Origin: Meconema thalassinum
Taxonomy: Eukaryota > Arthropoda > Insecta > Orthoptera > Tettigoniidae
Length of the DNA: 64,000 bases
Assembly: GCA_946902985.2 (NCBI GenBank)
Contig: OX336388.2
Span: 1,508,420,545-1,508,484,544, forward strand
Direction: 5' to 3'
Under the pieces are notes generated by a model that had not been told where the DNA came from, did not search any database, and was given only the letters and a program-made list of their open reading frames with translations. The first letter of the stretch is position 1. Every line of letters begins with the position of its first letter. Below, piece after piece: positions 47,658-57,934 of this stretch. The position numbers and the translations under genes are program-made.

Positions 47658-50302
47658 ACCAGTTCCAATGGTTTTACGTGGTTTCCCATTTTCAACACCA
47701 GGCAAATGCTGGGACTGGTGTATTTTTGGAAATACACGGAAAGAAAGAATTAGCTTTTGCTGTTCTTCATTACTTTATATCAGTCCATTTATTTAAATTT
47801 CTTTCCCGCACGCACCTACATCGAACTGTTACCTCCTGTTTGCCCCGTGCATTTGTTCATTTTTTCTGTCAGTTTTTTACAGAAACGCATATTCCGCTGA
47901 ACCAGCCTGACAGCGTCCCATCGCTGCCTTCCGAACTTCCATTGCTTCAAACCATGAAGACTTCTATATTAATCCGCAGGGCGTCGTGTTCTTCACCAAC
48001 CAACTACTCCATGAAGACACCGCTCCAAGAAGAATTTTGTTTCTGTAGAGTTTTTTCATGTTTATGTATAACCTCTTTGTTCCTCCCCTTACTCGCCCGC
48101 TTCCCCCTCTTCTTCCCTCCTCCTACTGCTCTCTTCTCCGTGCGCACAGCCCGCTCGCTCGTTCACTTCGACACTTCTTCTCGACTTGTCTCCTTGTCGT
48201 AAGCAACCGCTCACCCTCCCAGTGCACTCAACTTCTTGTTGGACATGCCGCCTAGGCTAGTGTACTTTCGCTGCGTCTAGCAGCCTTCACTTGTACGTCG
48301 GAAGTCAACCCAGTCAGTTAGAGCTTAACTAAAGCTCGCCTCCTCATCTCTAGAGGCAAACTTTTAAATTCTACGCCATGTTAGAATTTTAGAACCAACC
48401 GTCAACTGCAACATCGCCTTCGTCATGAAGCAAAGATAAGTACCGACTTCATGTTTTAACCTCATTCTCATCGCTTTTAAAAGGCTCAATGCTTTTATTT
48501 GGGTTTTATAGACAGTGAAAGTTGCTATGTGAAAATAACTGCTTTCAAGAGATCTTCTTGATCAAAATTGAACTATCAAGTCTAACTTTCAAAATGAAAG
48601 ATTTTCTGAGATGCTATCTCACATCGAGGGATATTTCCAAAATACTCACTGTCTATATAATCTAGTTTTCCGCCGAGGGATTCTCTACCCAATTTAAACA
48701 ACTCATCATTGCTTTGGAACCTTCCAGAACCTGCACTCTATCTACCAGTTATACTGTCATGTACTTTCCACTCACATATGGGAATAATTTTTTCAAACTA
48801 AGGAATCTTCCTTATGACCTGCTAATCAATATCTAATTTTTCTTCCTCCGTTGGGATTTTCCTGGTGCATTCGACTATAACCTACAAGTTTCTCAAACAA
48901 TAGACTCTCGCAAATCTAGTGTAACTAGTTATTTTCCACCATTGCAATAAATTTCTTTGCCATCAACTTTTTGTGCTACTACAGTGAACTTTTCAACTAT
49001 ATCAACAGACTATAGTGAAAACAGTGCCTGTTCAACTTTTCATCTGCGTCGCGCTCTTCCTAGTACAATAAATATGGCCATGAACACTTTTCCACAATCC
49101 CATTTGATCTTTCCCAAACCCTTTACTAACAAACCAAAATAATAAAATTGTTACTTTGGGTCTTTTTTCAATGAGGTGTCACTCTCAATAAGTGCCCTGC
49201 TTTACTTGTTCCACGTACAACGAATTAATGTCTGTAAAACTTCGTGTCTAGTACACGCCTTAAATTATATTGTTTCTCCCTTCTAATGAGAGAATCCAAT
49301 TCTTTCTACTCAAAAGTGAGTTATCTCTAGGTTTCACGAAAGGGAAACTTGCCCCATTTTTCTCGTGATCCCTACTTAAACATAGAAGTTCTAGAAACTT
49401 CCTTTCAATTGTTCTCTTCAGGTTTCACAATACGTGACCTGCCCTATTTGTATAATCTCTTATGTATAATCTACCCACGCAGCTTTGTATTAATACAAGA
49501 AGTTATAGGAACTTCTATTTCACTTCTTCCTGTTTTGTTGTTTTTGCTTTAGAAGTTGTTATTATTTCTTAGATATTTATCTAGAAATCCTTAAAGTACA
49601 CACCTTGTACTTGATTTATTGTTTAACTTTAATTACGTCAGTTATCTTTAAAATTTTCAATTTATTCATCTTAGCCATTTCAAAATCTTACGAAGATTTT
49701 AAAGCATATAAAAGGTTTAAAACCAAAAGAATAATCAATTGCCTGGCGCAAGCTTTAGATGTCTTCGGAGGTCTCCGACCCCAATTGTTTATGAAAATAA
49801 AAAATATATATTTGTTACAGAAACTACTTCTTTTTACATTGTTAAATAAATTTAAGATTTGTTCTTTGATTTATCATTTCTCAAACATAACGGTTAGGCA
49901 AGATCCTGTCTTCCCTAACTCTTCCTAGGTTCATGCCCTCTTTAATAAAAATAAATCTATTGATAGGGTGTTCACCACATGTTGCATTTGAGTAAGAACT
50001 CTTAGTTATAACTTATGTCAAACTCTCTTCCTATTTCTCCATCCTTTTTCTCCGGTCCGAAACCCACTTCCTTTTTTTTCATCATCTTCCCTTGGGGGTT
50101 AGGTTATTCCCAAGCTAATAATCTACCCAGGGACGGTACCTTCTGACAGGCCACGGCCGCTTCCTTCCACATCCTTCTCCAATTTCATTCACCTTAATCA
50201 ATTCCATCTCTCATCCCGACGCGCAGGTCGCCCACGGGCGTCGAATAGAAAGACCTGCACTAGGTCTCTGAGAAGACCACACGAAAAAAAACCAGTTCCA
50301 AT
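47658..50302 (+). mobile_element. SINE family 3 (5'-truncated) split by a solo LTR, 12-bp target duplication
   Basis: SINE pieces lie at 47670-47715 and 50130-50290 and join as GCAAATGCTGGGAC|GGTACC, as in the intact copy at 31391-31690. The outer perfect repeat ACCAGTTCCAAT at 47658-47669 and 50291-50302 is the SINE's target duplication. The tRNA-like head is missing, so this is a 5'-truncated copy. Confidence 0.92.
47711..50134 (+). mobile_element. solo LTR, 2.4 kb, target duplication GGGAC, nested in SINE
   Basis: The LTR spans 47716-50129, starting TGGTGTATTTTTGGAAATACAC and ending ATCTACCCA, flanked by GGGAC at 47711-47715 and 50130-50134. It is the same family as 38246-41172 and has the same 5' terminal hairpin (GTGTATTT/AAATACAC). 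No internal region is present. Confidence 0.93.
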
Positions 50303-51200
50303 AAATACTGGTATTTCATACTGCGCTTAGCACGCTCGGCTTATAGTTGCACGAAGAATTTCCAAAATCCTGAATGCGTACGGCTAATGGTTGCATAAAC
50401 TGGCAATGCTTATCCGAAGTCCTTATGCACATGGCCAAAATTCTTTATTGGACATTACGACTTTAATGCACTCGACTAACAGTTGATTAAATATCATGTG
50501 TTGTGGCCTGATATTCTCAACCTCACAGTTCATATTCTATTATGCGGCAATACATTGGCAGATTGAAATATTTGCTTCACTCGTAAAGAAAGCTTAATAG
50601 CGGCCCGCATGTTCCGTTCTCACCGTCTCCACACACAAACCGCAATGCACTGTTCAGAAGCAAAGTTACTGGCCCATATATAACGACTAGCACTTCTGAA
50701 ATAATAGTCCACAATTTTGATAAAGTTTTGTATAACTCACTTCTGTTTGAAGAATTCTAAGTCCAACCTTTCACAAGTAATACGGTCGTAGCTTATACTT
50801 TGAAAATTCTCGGGCCTTCCAGCATATTCTGCACCGCGCATCTCGGCAACTCGTGTAACATTCACGGCGATGACGTATACTCTCACTCCCGTTGAGTCAG
50901 CACAAACTCATAAGCTCCGCTGAGAACTAAGACTAGATAGACCCTGCCTGCCTGAAACCATGCAAGCGAATCGCCGGCTTCGTTGCGTGCATTTTAGCCT
51001 CTCAGCCCATCTGTGGGGTCTTTAGTGCTGTGTCAAGGGTAGGGACTTGTTTCTTATAAACTTAATAGTTTAGGATGTGGGTAAGGTACATTTAAATCGA
51101 GCTGGCCAGAATATGACCTGAGGTTTAGGGATGGGAGATGAGGTGGAAGGAATTAGGAGTTAGGAATTGTGGAAGGTTAGGGAGTTGGAGAATGCAGCAG
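50303..51200. other. spacer, no gene seen
   Basis: No coding similarity. AGCCTCTCAGCCC near 50997-51009 is the inverted match of a sequence near 52880-52893. Confidence 0.4.
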
Positions 51201-51469
51201 CTTAAAGCATATGAGATCTTCTTATATGCTTAACAAGTTGAGCTATTAGGCTCGTAGAAGTTAACTGAAGAACATAGCAAGAGAAAGAAAGAGTCAGCGA
51301 CAGAGCATGAAGTGCAGAGGGGGAGGGGTTCTTGTAGGTGAGATCGGTCCCGCGGCCCACTGAGCACCATCTCGGAAGGGGCCGGCCGTGGCCGACCCTC
51401 CGAGCAGGCACTCAGAGGAATCGCGGGTCAAGAGGGGTTGTGAATGAGTACCTGGAGTGTGGGGGAGCT

Positions 51470-52600
51470 AATTAACAGGTAATTAGCTGTTGGAGGATGT
51501 GTAAAATGCTTGTGAGGGCTGTGTTATTGAGTATGCTTGGGCTTGGAGGGGAGATGGACATGGAGAGAAGAGAGGGAATGTGTTGGCTGTTGTGTGTTCG
51601 CTGCCACTGCCAGTGTTGTTTTAGCGCGTCCTTGATGTATTTACATCCGGAATATGACGCGGCATTGCCCCCCTCCCCTCCCTGCGGGGGAGTCCCTGGG
51701 CACTCTACATTCACTATGACGATGGGGACCGTCGTAGCGGTTACACCTAGCGTCATATTTGCACTCGTGTGCAGCGTGATTTAGCCTTTGGCAGCGGTAG
51801 CATTGGATTATGAGTGTGGAGCGTTGTCTAGGAGGTGGGCATCGTGACACCGGTATAGGTGAAGGTGTAGAAGGAGGGGACGCTGGGGGAGCAGGTGTAG
51901 CAGCGCTATCTGAAGGAATAGCATCTGCTGTAGTGTCAGTGGCGATTGGGCTTGTGTCTGTAGGTTTGTGCTGATCCAGTGAGGTTTGAATGCCCTTATT
52001 CTTTCTCCTAGGTTCGCTAGGAGCCTTAGAGGTTTGAGTCCAGTGCTCGCTAGTATCCGGGACTGTTTGCGTGGACTCATGCTGTAATTCCTCATGCTGG
52101 AGTTCCGGCTCTATCTCAGGAGTGTCATCTGTTTGGGAGTTGAATCCTGAGTGTCTGAATCTGAATCTGGATATGGAGTATGAATCATGGCTGGAGGAAT
52201 GTCTGGATGTTGTTGGAGAGCACTATCTAAGGTGTCAATGTGTACATTGTCAATAGGAATGACAGTGACGTAGTGCTGAGCCCTTTCCTCAGTGCATGCT
52301 ATGAGGTTGGAATGGGGAGCAAGTGTCTGGCAGATGGCCTGTCTGAATGTTATGAGAGCCAGGGCTGGAGCTGGATGGATCAGAAGTGGAACAGTCTTGC
52401 GCCGGGTAGCTTGGATTTGTTCCGTTGTATCAATTTGCTCTATCCAGTTCAGGCGCTTGTCTGAAGGTGCAGTTTGTTCTGTGGCAGAGTTCATGTTGAA
52501 ATGAAATATGTAAAGGTGTTGTAATTGTGAGTGGGGAAGGCAGATTGTGGTCAAATACCTTGGTAGACCAGTGAAATGAAAAGGAAAAGGAAACAAAAGT
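51470..52600 (-). pseudogene. LINE ORF1 (Gag-like) with CCHC zinc knuckles, frameshifted
   Basis: From the 5' side on the minus strand: an N-terminal part (MNSATEQTAPSDKRLNWIEQ onward, about 52111-52490), a Pro/Ser/Thr-rich linker in shifted frames (51808-52100), then knuckles. CYRCQRLNHAAHEC is a perfect C-x2-C-x4-H-x4-C (about 51740-51785). A second knuckle, CNRYDGPHRHSEC, has its second Cys replaced by Tyr. A third region ends in NAASYSGCKYIK in yet another frame (51472-51756). This is the nucleic-acid-binding ORF1 of a Jockey/I-like LINE. No ORF2 follows, and two or more indels make it inactive. Confidence 0.75.
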
Positions 52601-53259
52601 ATCAGTCACTCAAATTTACCAGATTAAACAGTTGGAGCTGTGACGATGAGTGAACAGATAAGTATGAATTAATTAAAATAATTAATTAAATTAGTCAATT
52701 ATTGGCTGCTTGATAGGGAGGAGGGATGAGTATAACTTTGATTATAACTCGAGGGCGAAGGAGTTGCTTGACTGGGAAGGTAAGAAGGTGGGATTGTTAC
52801 TTAACAATGGGTAACGGCTGGATTGGATATTGTTGAATTGAATCAGGGAGCGAGGAAGGGAATGATGGTTTAGGAGAGCTGGGCTGAGAGGCTGTTAAAT
52901 CGACGGTCAGGCATCAATTAACGAAAGCGGCAGGAGCTTGGAGCGACAGCGTGTAGCTTACTCGGCAGCTAGTCTCGGAATCCTGTGATCAGTGAGATAT
53001 CTATTTCTCGCACCGTTCAGGCGCGTCACGTGAGTCTGCGGTTAAGTCACGCTCCAACCTTCCTTCATTCATATCTCGGGAGTGCGTAATGCTATTTCCC
53101 TGATTCCTTCAATGTAATTCGTGTAAATTCAGGGGCTACATCGTGTCATAACATTCTTCATTCCAGCATAAATAAATAGGTAGCTAAAAAGGTTCCAGCA
53201 CATTCAGCGTTCCCTCATTTGCCACGCTAGCGCGCGCGTTCCTCTGGTTGGATCTCCGC
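52601..53259. other. probable LINE 5' UTR and flank
   Basis: It lies upstream of the minus-strand ORF1. No coding signal. The boundary with the Polinton to the right is not precisely visible. Confidence 0.35.
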
Positions 53260-54420
53260 CCATGAGTGCTAGTTCAAAACTCCGCTTGGTGCTCCTTTCA
53301 AAATTGTATGACGACTTGACGTACCTGGACCACGGGTACAGTACCTTATTACAATTACTGAAGCACATAAGTAGTGTGTTTGTGAGAGTTCAAGGCCCAC
53401 CGCCACCGCTCCACCGCTGGAATACTAAAATGGCAATATCTCGCGAACCAATCAGGCTAGAGACGTGTACGAGGTGTCATTGAACTCGGGCGGACACCCC
53501 CTTTCCAATGGACAACATATTTCCGCCCCAAAATAAAACCTACCATTACTAGGGGGCGAAATTGTATTTTTTTAGAGAATTTCTCTTTCCAACTGCAACA
53601 TGTGAGAGTTTGAATGTCAATATGGAATGAAACGTTGTTCTACACAAAGTGCATGTGTTCGGCGGGTTGCCACTATGAATTAACATGCATGTTTTTTTGT
53701 TTTTTACGCATGCCCACTCATGGCTTTTGAAGAGGGTGGGGGAGTGGATCCCTGTGGATGGGTTATTGTTGACAGGTCATTGTTGGCAGGTCATTGATGA
53801 CAGGTCCTTGTGGACGAGTCCTTGTGGACAGGTCCTTGTTGACAGGTCCCTGTGGACGAGTCCTTGTCCCTTTGGACTGATCCCTTTGGACGGGTCCCTC
53901 TGGCCTGGTTCCTACGGACTAGCCCATGAATGTATTTAAATTATGTCAAAGGGCCTAACTACATTTGTGTGTGTTGAACTGACGTTGTTCACTAATCCCC
54001 CCACTAATATAATGTAATAACGATATGAAAGGAAAGTGACGAAATATATGTGAACACGTGTGAGATGTTATTATTAGCATTCTCCTTGTGAAACAAGTCA
54101 CATCCTGTTTTGATTCATACGTGAGAAAATGCGAGTTCATGTGTAATATGATCTAACACACAGGTGTTCACCTGTACACGCGCACGATACGAGCTAACAA
54201 GTCACAACCTGTTTTGACAGTGGTGGGAGGTGACGGGGGGAGAGGGGGGGGGGAGTTGGTGTAAGAGAGAACACAGGTGAAGAGAGAAAGAAATATGTAT
54301 TGCTCATAATACATGTAGAGCTGAGGACTGTACATAGGACTGTAGGTTAAGTACAACATGAGTGAATAAATAAATACAAGACACACAGGTTCATACAACA
54401 TGTAATTTATTAATCCAAGA
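53260..54420. repeat. left terminal region of the Polinton (candidate terminal inverted repeat)
   Basis: Polinton ends usually begin with AG. AGTGCTAGTTCAAAACTCCG at about 53262 is the best candidate, and the following ~450 bp (including ATATCTCGCGAACCAATC..GCTAGAGACG near 53437-53465) resembles insect Polinton terminal repeats as I know them. The opposite end is outside the window, so the inverted repeat and the 6-bp target duplication cannot be confirmed. It is followed by a 15-bp minisatellite and by a 21-bp direct repeat (ACAAGTCACA(T/A)CCTGTTTTG at about 54092 and 54198). Confidence 0.5.
53745..53930 (+). repeat. 15-bp minisatellite near the Polinton end
   Basis: About ten imperfect copies of a 14-16 bp unit like GGTCCTTGTGGACA. 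Tandem repeats next to the termini are common in Polintons/Mavericks. Confidence 0.9.
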
Positions 54421-54482
54421 ATTAAAGGCTGAGCTAAATCCCAACCATTTTACATATAGTTTATTTCCTTTTTGTTTCAACA

Positions 54483-55337
54483 CTATTTCCACAAGGTAAT
54501 GTTTAGGAAACGCTGTTTTTTGAGTTCTTGAAGATAAAACCTGCCTTTTATGGGTTGATGAATGAGGTCCTCGAGTAAATAGGTGACTGGACTGTTCAGG
54601 TTGACTTGACGAATTCGAAATAGTTCAGTCCCCCAATTTGGTGTGTAGCCCTTGTCGAAGACGGACTTGAATTTGCTCACACGAACATGGTCCCCAATGT
54701 TAAGGCGATGACGTTTAGGGTCTGCTGTTTTTATAGGGTTAAACAGTTTATCCAGTTGTGGAATATTTTTGGTCACAAGTCGTGGCTTGGTCCCAATGGT
54801 TCTGTGTTTGGTGTCATTGTAACGTGACACTAGCTCAGGTAACAAGTCCAACCAGCGATAAGTGCCCTGAGCGGTAAACTCTTTCCACATATGGGTTTTC
54901 AATGTTCGGTTGAACCGCTCGACCACGCTGGCTTTGAGATTGCTGTACGTGGTGTAATGGTGAATATCCTTAGATTTGAGAAAACTGGAGAAATCCTTGT
55001 TGAAAAATTCTTTTCCCTGGTCGGTTTGTAGCAGCTGAGGTTGACGTTTAGATTGTTGAATAATATGTTGAAAGGCTTTGGTGACTAGTGGACTAGACTT
55101 GCGACGCACAGGTTCAACAAACGCCATTTTGGAATAAACATCAATGACCGTCAACATATAGCGTACACCATCGTTAACGTTAACATAGGGAATCATTTCA
55201 ACCAAGTCTGCTTGCCAAAGTTGATCCACACCTTGTGAAATCACCTTGAGTCGCTGATAGTGACGTCTAGCTGGACGATGCAACTCGTGAGCAATACCCA
55301 TTTTAATGGGTGAGGGCTTAAACAATAATTTTGGCAT
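54483..55337 (-). CDS. Polinton retroviral-type integrase
   Basis: A complete 284-residue open frame encoding the DDE integrase that inserts Polinton DNA into the host genome. Catalytic residues: D44 in WQADLVEM, D106 in QTDQGKEF and E140 in SVVERFNRTLK, with 33 residues between the last two. The C-terminal domain has the Polinton signature RLNIGDHVRV, KGYTPNWG.ELF.I, TYLLED and GRFYLQEL (about residues 212-275). The N-terminus is short: there is no HHCC zinc finger, only LHRPARRHYQR before the core. The ATG overlaps the end of the next leftward gene by 20 bp, so a longer N-terminus would need a different start. No stop or frameshift. Minus-strand AATAAA lies at about 54459-54464. Confidence 0.95.
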   Translation of the reverse strand: MPKLLFKPSPIKMGIAHELHRPARRHYQRLKVISQGVDQLWQADLVEMIPYVNVNDGVRYMLTVIDVYSKMAFVEPVRRKSSPLVTKAFQHIIQQSKRQPQLLQTDQGKEFFNKDFSSFLKSKDIHHYTTYSNLKASVVERFNRTLKTHMWKEFTAQGTYRWLDLLPELVSRYNDTKHRTIGTKPRLVTKNIPQLDKLFNPIKTADPKRHRLNIGDHVRVSKFKSVFDKGYTPNWGTELFRIRQVNLNSPVTYLLEDLIHQPIKGRFYLQELKKQRFLNITLWK

Positions 55338-56323
55338 TTCGAAGTTCTACCTCAATTTCTTGAATTTCCCAATCGTGACCAGTATGACCGGCTTGACGTG
55401 AAGCATGCAACAGCTGTAGTCGCTGGACGAGTTTATTTGGATTGTGCCAGTAGGTAACATCCACAAGGGGTTTTAATGGTTTAAATGTTACCCCTGAAGC
55501 GGACACTATACGACGACCACTTTGACTAGTGGGGAACATTTTTGCATTGATGGTTTTATATTTTTGAGATATATTGGCATTCACTTGTTGAGTGGGATCA
55601 TACTGTCTTTTGTGTGCATGGGTGTCCAATAAAATGGATTTATATTTACTAAGGTCCTCTGGCGTATAATCTTGAGATGAGGGAGTCCGAGAGAATAGTA
55701 GCTTTAACAGTCCTGGTGTTAATTTATAGTTGATCTTTTTAATGACAGCTTTAGTACGACTAAATTTAATCGATGAATCACCAATTTTAAAACTATCATC
55801 CTCATAGCGAACACCATACGTGGTATCTGTGTTTCCAACAAATAGATTGGTGAAATAGGGTTCCAGTGTTGATCCATAATATTTTATTAAAATGTTTTTC
55901 AGTTGAGCTTTATGTTGAGGGGTGGCCAAGAGTTGTGAAAATGGAGATGATCTGGAAGGGCAAGGGGTTTCGACCATGGCCGAGGATTTCCTTTTTCTTA
56001 AAAACTCTGCAAGGGGTGATGCCTTTTTTTTGTGGCGTAAACACTTGTTCCTCATTATCCTCAACTTCGCTAACACTAGTTAAATCTTCCTCTTCCTCTT
56101 CCTCAGGGTCCTCGTGGTGCGTCTGAGTGGCTTGTGAAACGGTAGGTAGCGTTTCAGATGGCTTGAAAGAGGGTTTCAACATGGCTTTTAGCGGAGGTGC
56201 TAAATGTTGTTGAATAAACAAAGCATGATCCGCACGCGATCGTTTCAATTGACGAAACTTTTGGGGAATAGTATTTTTTGCTCTAATAATATGCTTTTTC
56301 AATTGACTCTCTGCTAACGCCAT
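55318..56323 (-). pseudogene. conserved Polinton protein of unknown role, split by a frameshift at A8
   Basis: Two overlapping frames form one gene. The N-terminal frame starts with ATG at 56323, is basic and then acidic (EDPEEEEEEDLTSVSEVEDN), and reaches TPQKK at the homopolymer. The C-terminal frame (no ATG; its nominal start is GTG) continues from KKKASPLAEFLRKR to the stop at 55318. It contains TYGVRYEDDSFKIGDS, LTPGLLKLLF, YKSILLDTHAHKRQYDP and QLLHASRQAGHTGHDWE, features shared by a conserved protein next to the integrase in many animal Polintons. Its function is unknown. The break is at eight T on the plus strand (56024-56031). A sequencing indel, a real mutation or slippage are all possible. 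Confidence 0.75.
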
Positions 56324-56364
56324 GGTGTCGTGACAAATGACTTGAGAGGGAATTATACTGTGCC

Positions 56365-57063
56365 TTAAATAGCAATAAAATGATCAAACCCTAAACGATA
56401 CCGCCCTTGGTTGAGTTCACTTTGTTTGTCAATCACTAAACAGGCATGACGTTGTGTGTTCCAGCACTTGCCACACAATTCTGTAAACATTTGAAAGGTC
56501 ATAACCGGATTCACATGTTCATTATAAATGTGACGACTGTTCCTCTCGTCCTGGCGAAATAAAACAATGACATTGGCATTGTCACGAATCAACTGTTTGG
56601 ACATTTTAGAATACGTTTGTCCATGATAGAAGCAATCGATATGTTTGTGTCGACCCATGCTGAAATAGCTTTGAATAATGCCTTGTCGTTCAGTGGATAC
56701 ATCATCGAAAATCATGAGTGAATCAGGCTTTACCTCATCCGGTGAAATAACATTTTCTTGCGTGGAAAATGTAAAATACCCCATATTCTCATTTTGTAAT
56801 CCAGACATGACTTGATCCAGAAACACGTAGAGGGGTTGGTAGAGAGATTTTGCGAAAATATAAATATTTTGAAAACACTGACCATTGGGCGCTGTAATAA
56901 GTGTCAGCAAAAGATTAGTCTTTCCACAGCCGGAAGGTCCCACAATGATGCAGCGAATGGAAGATGGAAACAGTGAACCATGGCGTTGTTCACGTGATGT
57001 GGGGCAGAGATGGGAAACCATGTCCCTCACGGGGAATGACTCTTGCTGCTTAATTAGCTTCAT
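56365..57063 (-). CDS. FtsK/HerA-type genome-packaging ATPase
   Basis: A complete 232-residue frame starting with ATG. Walker A GPSGCGKT spans residues 42-49, and Walker B LMIFDD is near residues 116-121. FYHGQTYSKM near residues 145-154 matches the conserved segment after Walker B in Polinton, adintovirus and poxvirus A32-like ATPases. The enzyme is expected to pump the linear DNA into the capsid. It is divergently arranged with the fibre-like gene across a 92-bp gap, and 41 bp separate it from the next leftward gene. No defects seen. Confidence 0.95.
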   Translation of the reverse strand: MKLIKQQESFPVRDMVSHLCPTSREQRHGSLFPSSIRCIIVGPSGCGKTNLLLTLITAPNGQCFQNIYIFAKSLYQPLYVFLDQVMSGLQNENMGYFTFSTQENVISPDEVKPDSLMIFDDVSTERQGIIQSYFSMGRHKHIDCFYHGQTYSKMSKQLIRDNANVIVLFRQDERNSRHIYNEHVNPVMTFQMFTELCGKCWNTQRHACLVIDKQSELNQGRYRLGFDHFIAI

Positions 57064-57155
57064 TTCAACTAAGGCTTAGAGAGGCTAGCAGGCTGTCTAT
57101 ATACATCGCACCGAGCCTTATCATAGAAACAGTAGACTCGTACTACAGGTTGACG
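57064..57155. promoter_or_regulatory. divergent promoter between ATPase and fibre-like genes
   Basis: The 92-bp gap between the two ATGs (57063 leftward, 57156 rightward) contains one palindromic TATATA at 57098-57103, placed to serve either direction. An ACAGTAG initiator-like site lies near 57129, about 30 bp to the right. Inferred from position and motif only. Confidence 0.5.
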
Positions 57156-57875
57156 ATGGATGTCTTTGGACGTGCGTTGATGGTCAAAGCTAGGTCTGTT
57201 CCCATACATGATCCTAAACAAGAAACAGATCCTGCTAATAAACACTATGTGGATAGGTCAGTAGTGCCACGCACGAAACAAGGAGATTATGACTTTAAAG
57301 GAAAGCTGTTAACTCATGTAAAACATCCTCAAGTGTCTACAGACGTTACTACAAAAACGTATGTGGATAACAAGGTGTATGAGTTTTATGATAAAGTGCC
57401 TCAGCTTACGGTGAATGGCTATAGCGCTAATCATCACCGCATTATTCACGTGGAAGACCCACAAGAAGATGATGATGTCTGTACCAAGAGATACGTGACC
57501 TATGAAATGAAAAGTCTTTATAAATTTATCCCATCTGTATTTTTAGTGCATCTGACAAATGTTAAACCTGTGAATGAGAGAAACCATATACCGCTAGTTC
57601 ATGACCAGCACTTGACCTATGAGCTTGCTTCGGGTTTAAGCCACTATGGACTACACTATAATGGAAACATTCACATCAAATATGCCATACCTGATGAGAA
57701 CCATTTACAAATAAAGATAAATGGTCATAGGATGTTGGTCCATAACCATGAAATGGTCAATGCAGGAGACGAATTATCCTTTCATCTCATGTTGACATGG
57801 AATGAAAAGCAAGCTGGAAAAACCATAAACGATTTCCCACTTTATGTAGAATTGGAATATACAGCCATGAAATAA
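57156..57875 (+). CDS. fibre-like attachment protein candidate
   Basis: 239 residues from the ATG at 57156 (an upstream TTG is less likely). The first 115 residues contain three repeats of the pattern H.(D/H)P....D..(N/T)K.YV at about residues 15-33, 53-71 and 97-114, ending KHYVD, KTYVD and KRYVT. This is the repeat type found in the shaft of phage tail fibres. The C-terminal ~115 residues (LVHLTNVKPVNERNHIPLVH to the end) look beta-rich and may form a globular head. By position among the capsid genes and by architecture, it may be a trimeric receptor-binding protein of the virion. I have no sequence-level identification beyond the repeat, so the role is an inference. Open and undamaged. Confidence 0.6.
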   Translation: MDVFGRALMVKARSVPIHDPKQETDPANKHYVDRSVVPRTKQGDYDFKGKLLTHVKHPQVSTDVTTKTYVDNKVYEFYDKVPQLTVNGYSANHHRIIHVEDPQEDDDVCTKRYVTYEMKSLYKFIPSVFLVHLTNVKPVNERNHIPLVHDQHLTYELASGLSHYGLHYNGNIHIKYAIPDENHLQIKINGHRMLVHNHEMVNAGDELSFHLMLTWNEKQAGKTINDFPLYVELEYTAMK

Positions 57876-57934
57876 CAATCTGACGATAGTTGTGACTTAA
57901 ACTTTCTTGTGTAAGGTTGTTGGTCATCATCATC

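Noticed and set aside
47627..48255. 191-codon ORF and its overlap
   Set aside because: It crosses the boundary of a SINE into a solo LTR; low-complexity Phe/Ser/Pro composition, not a gene.
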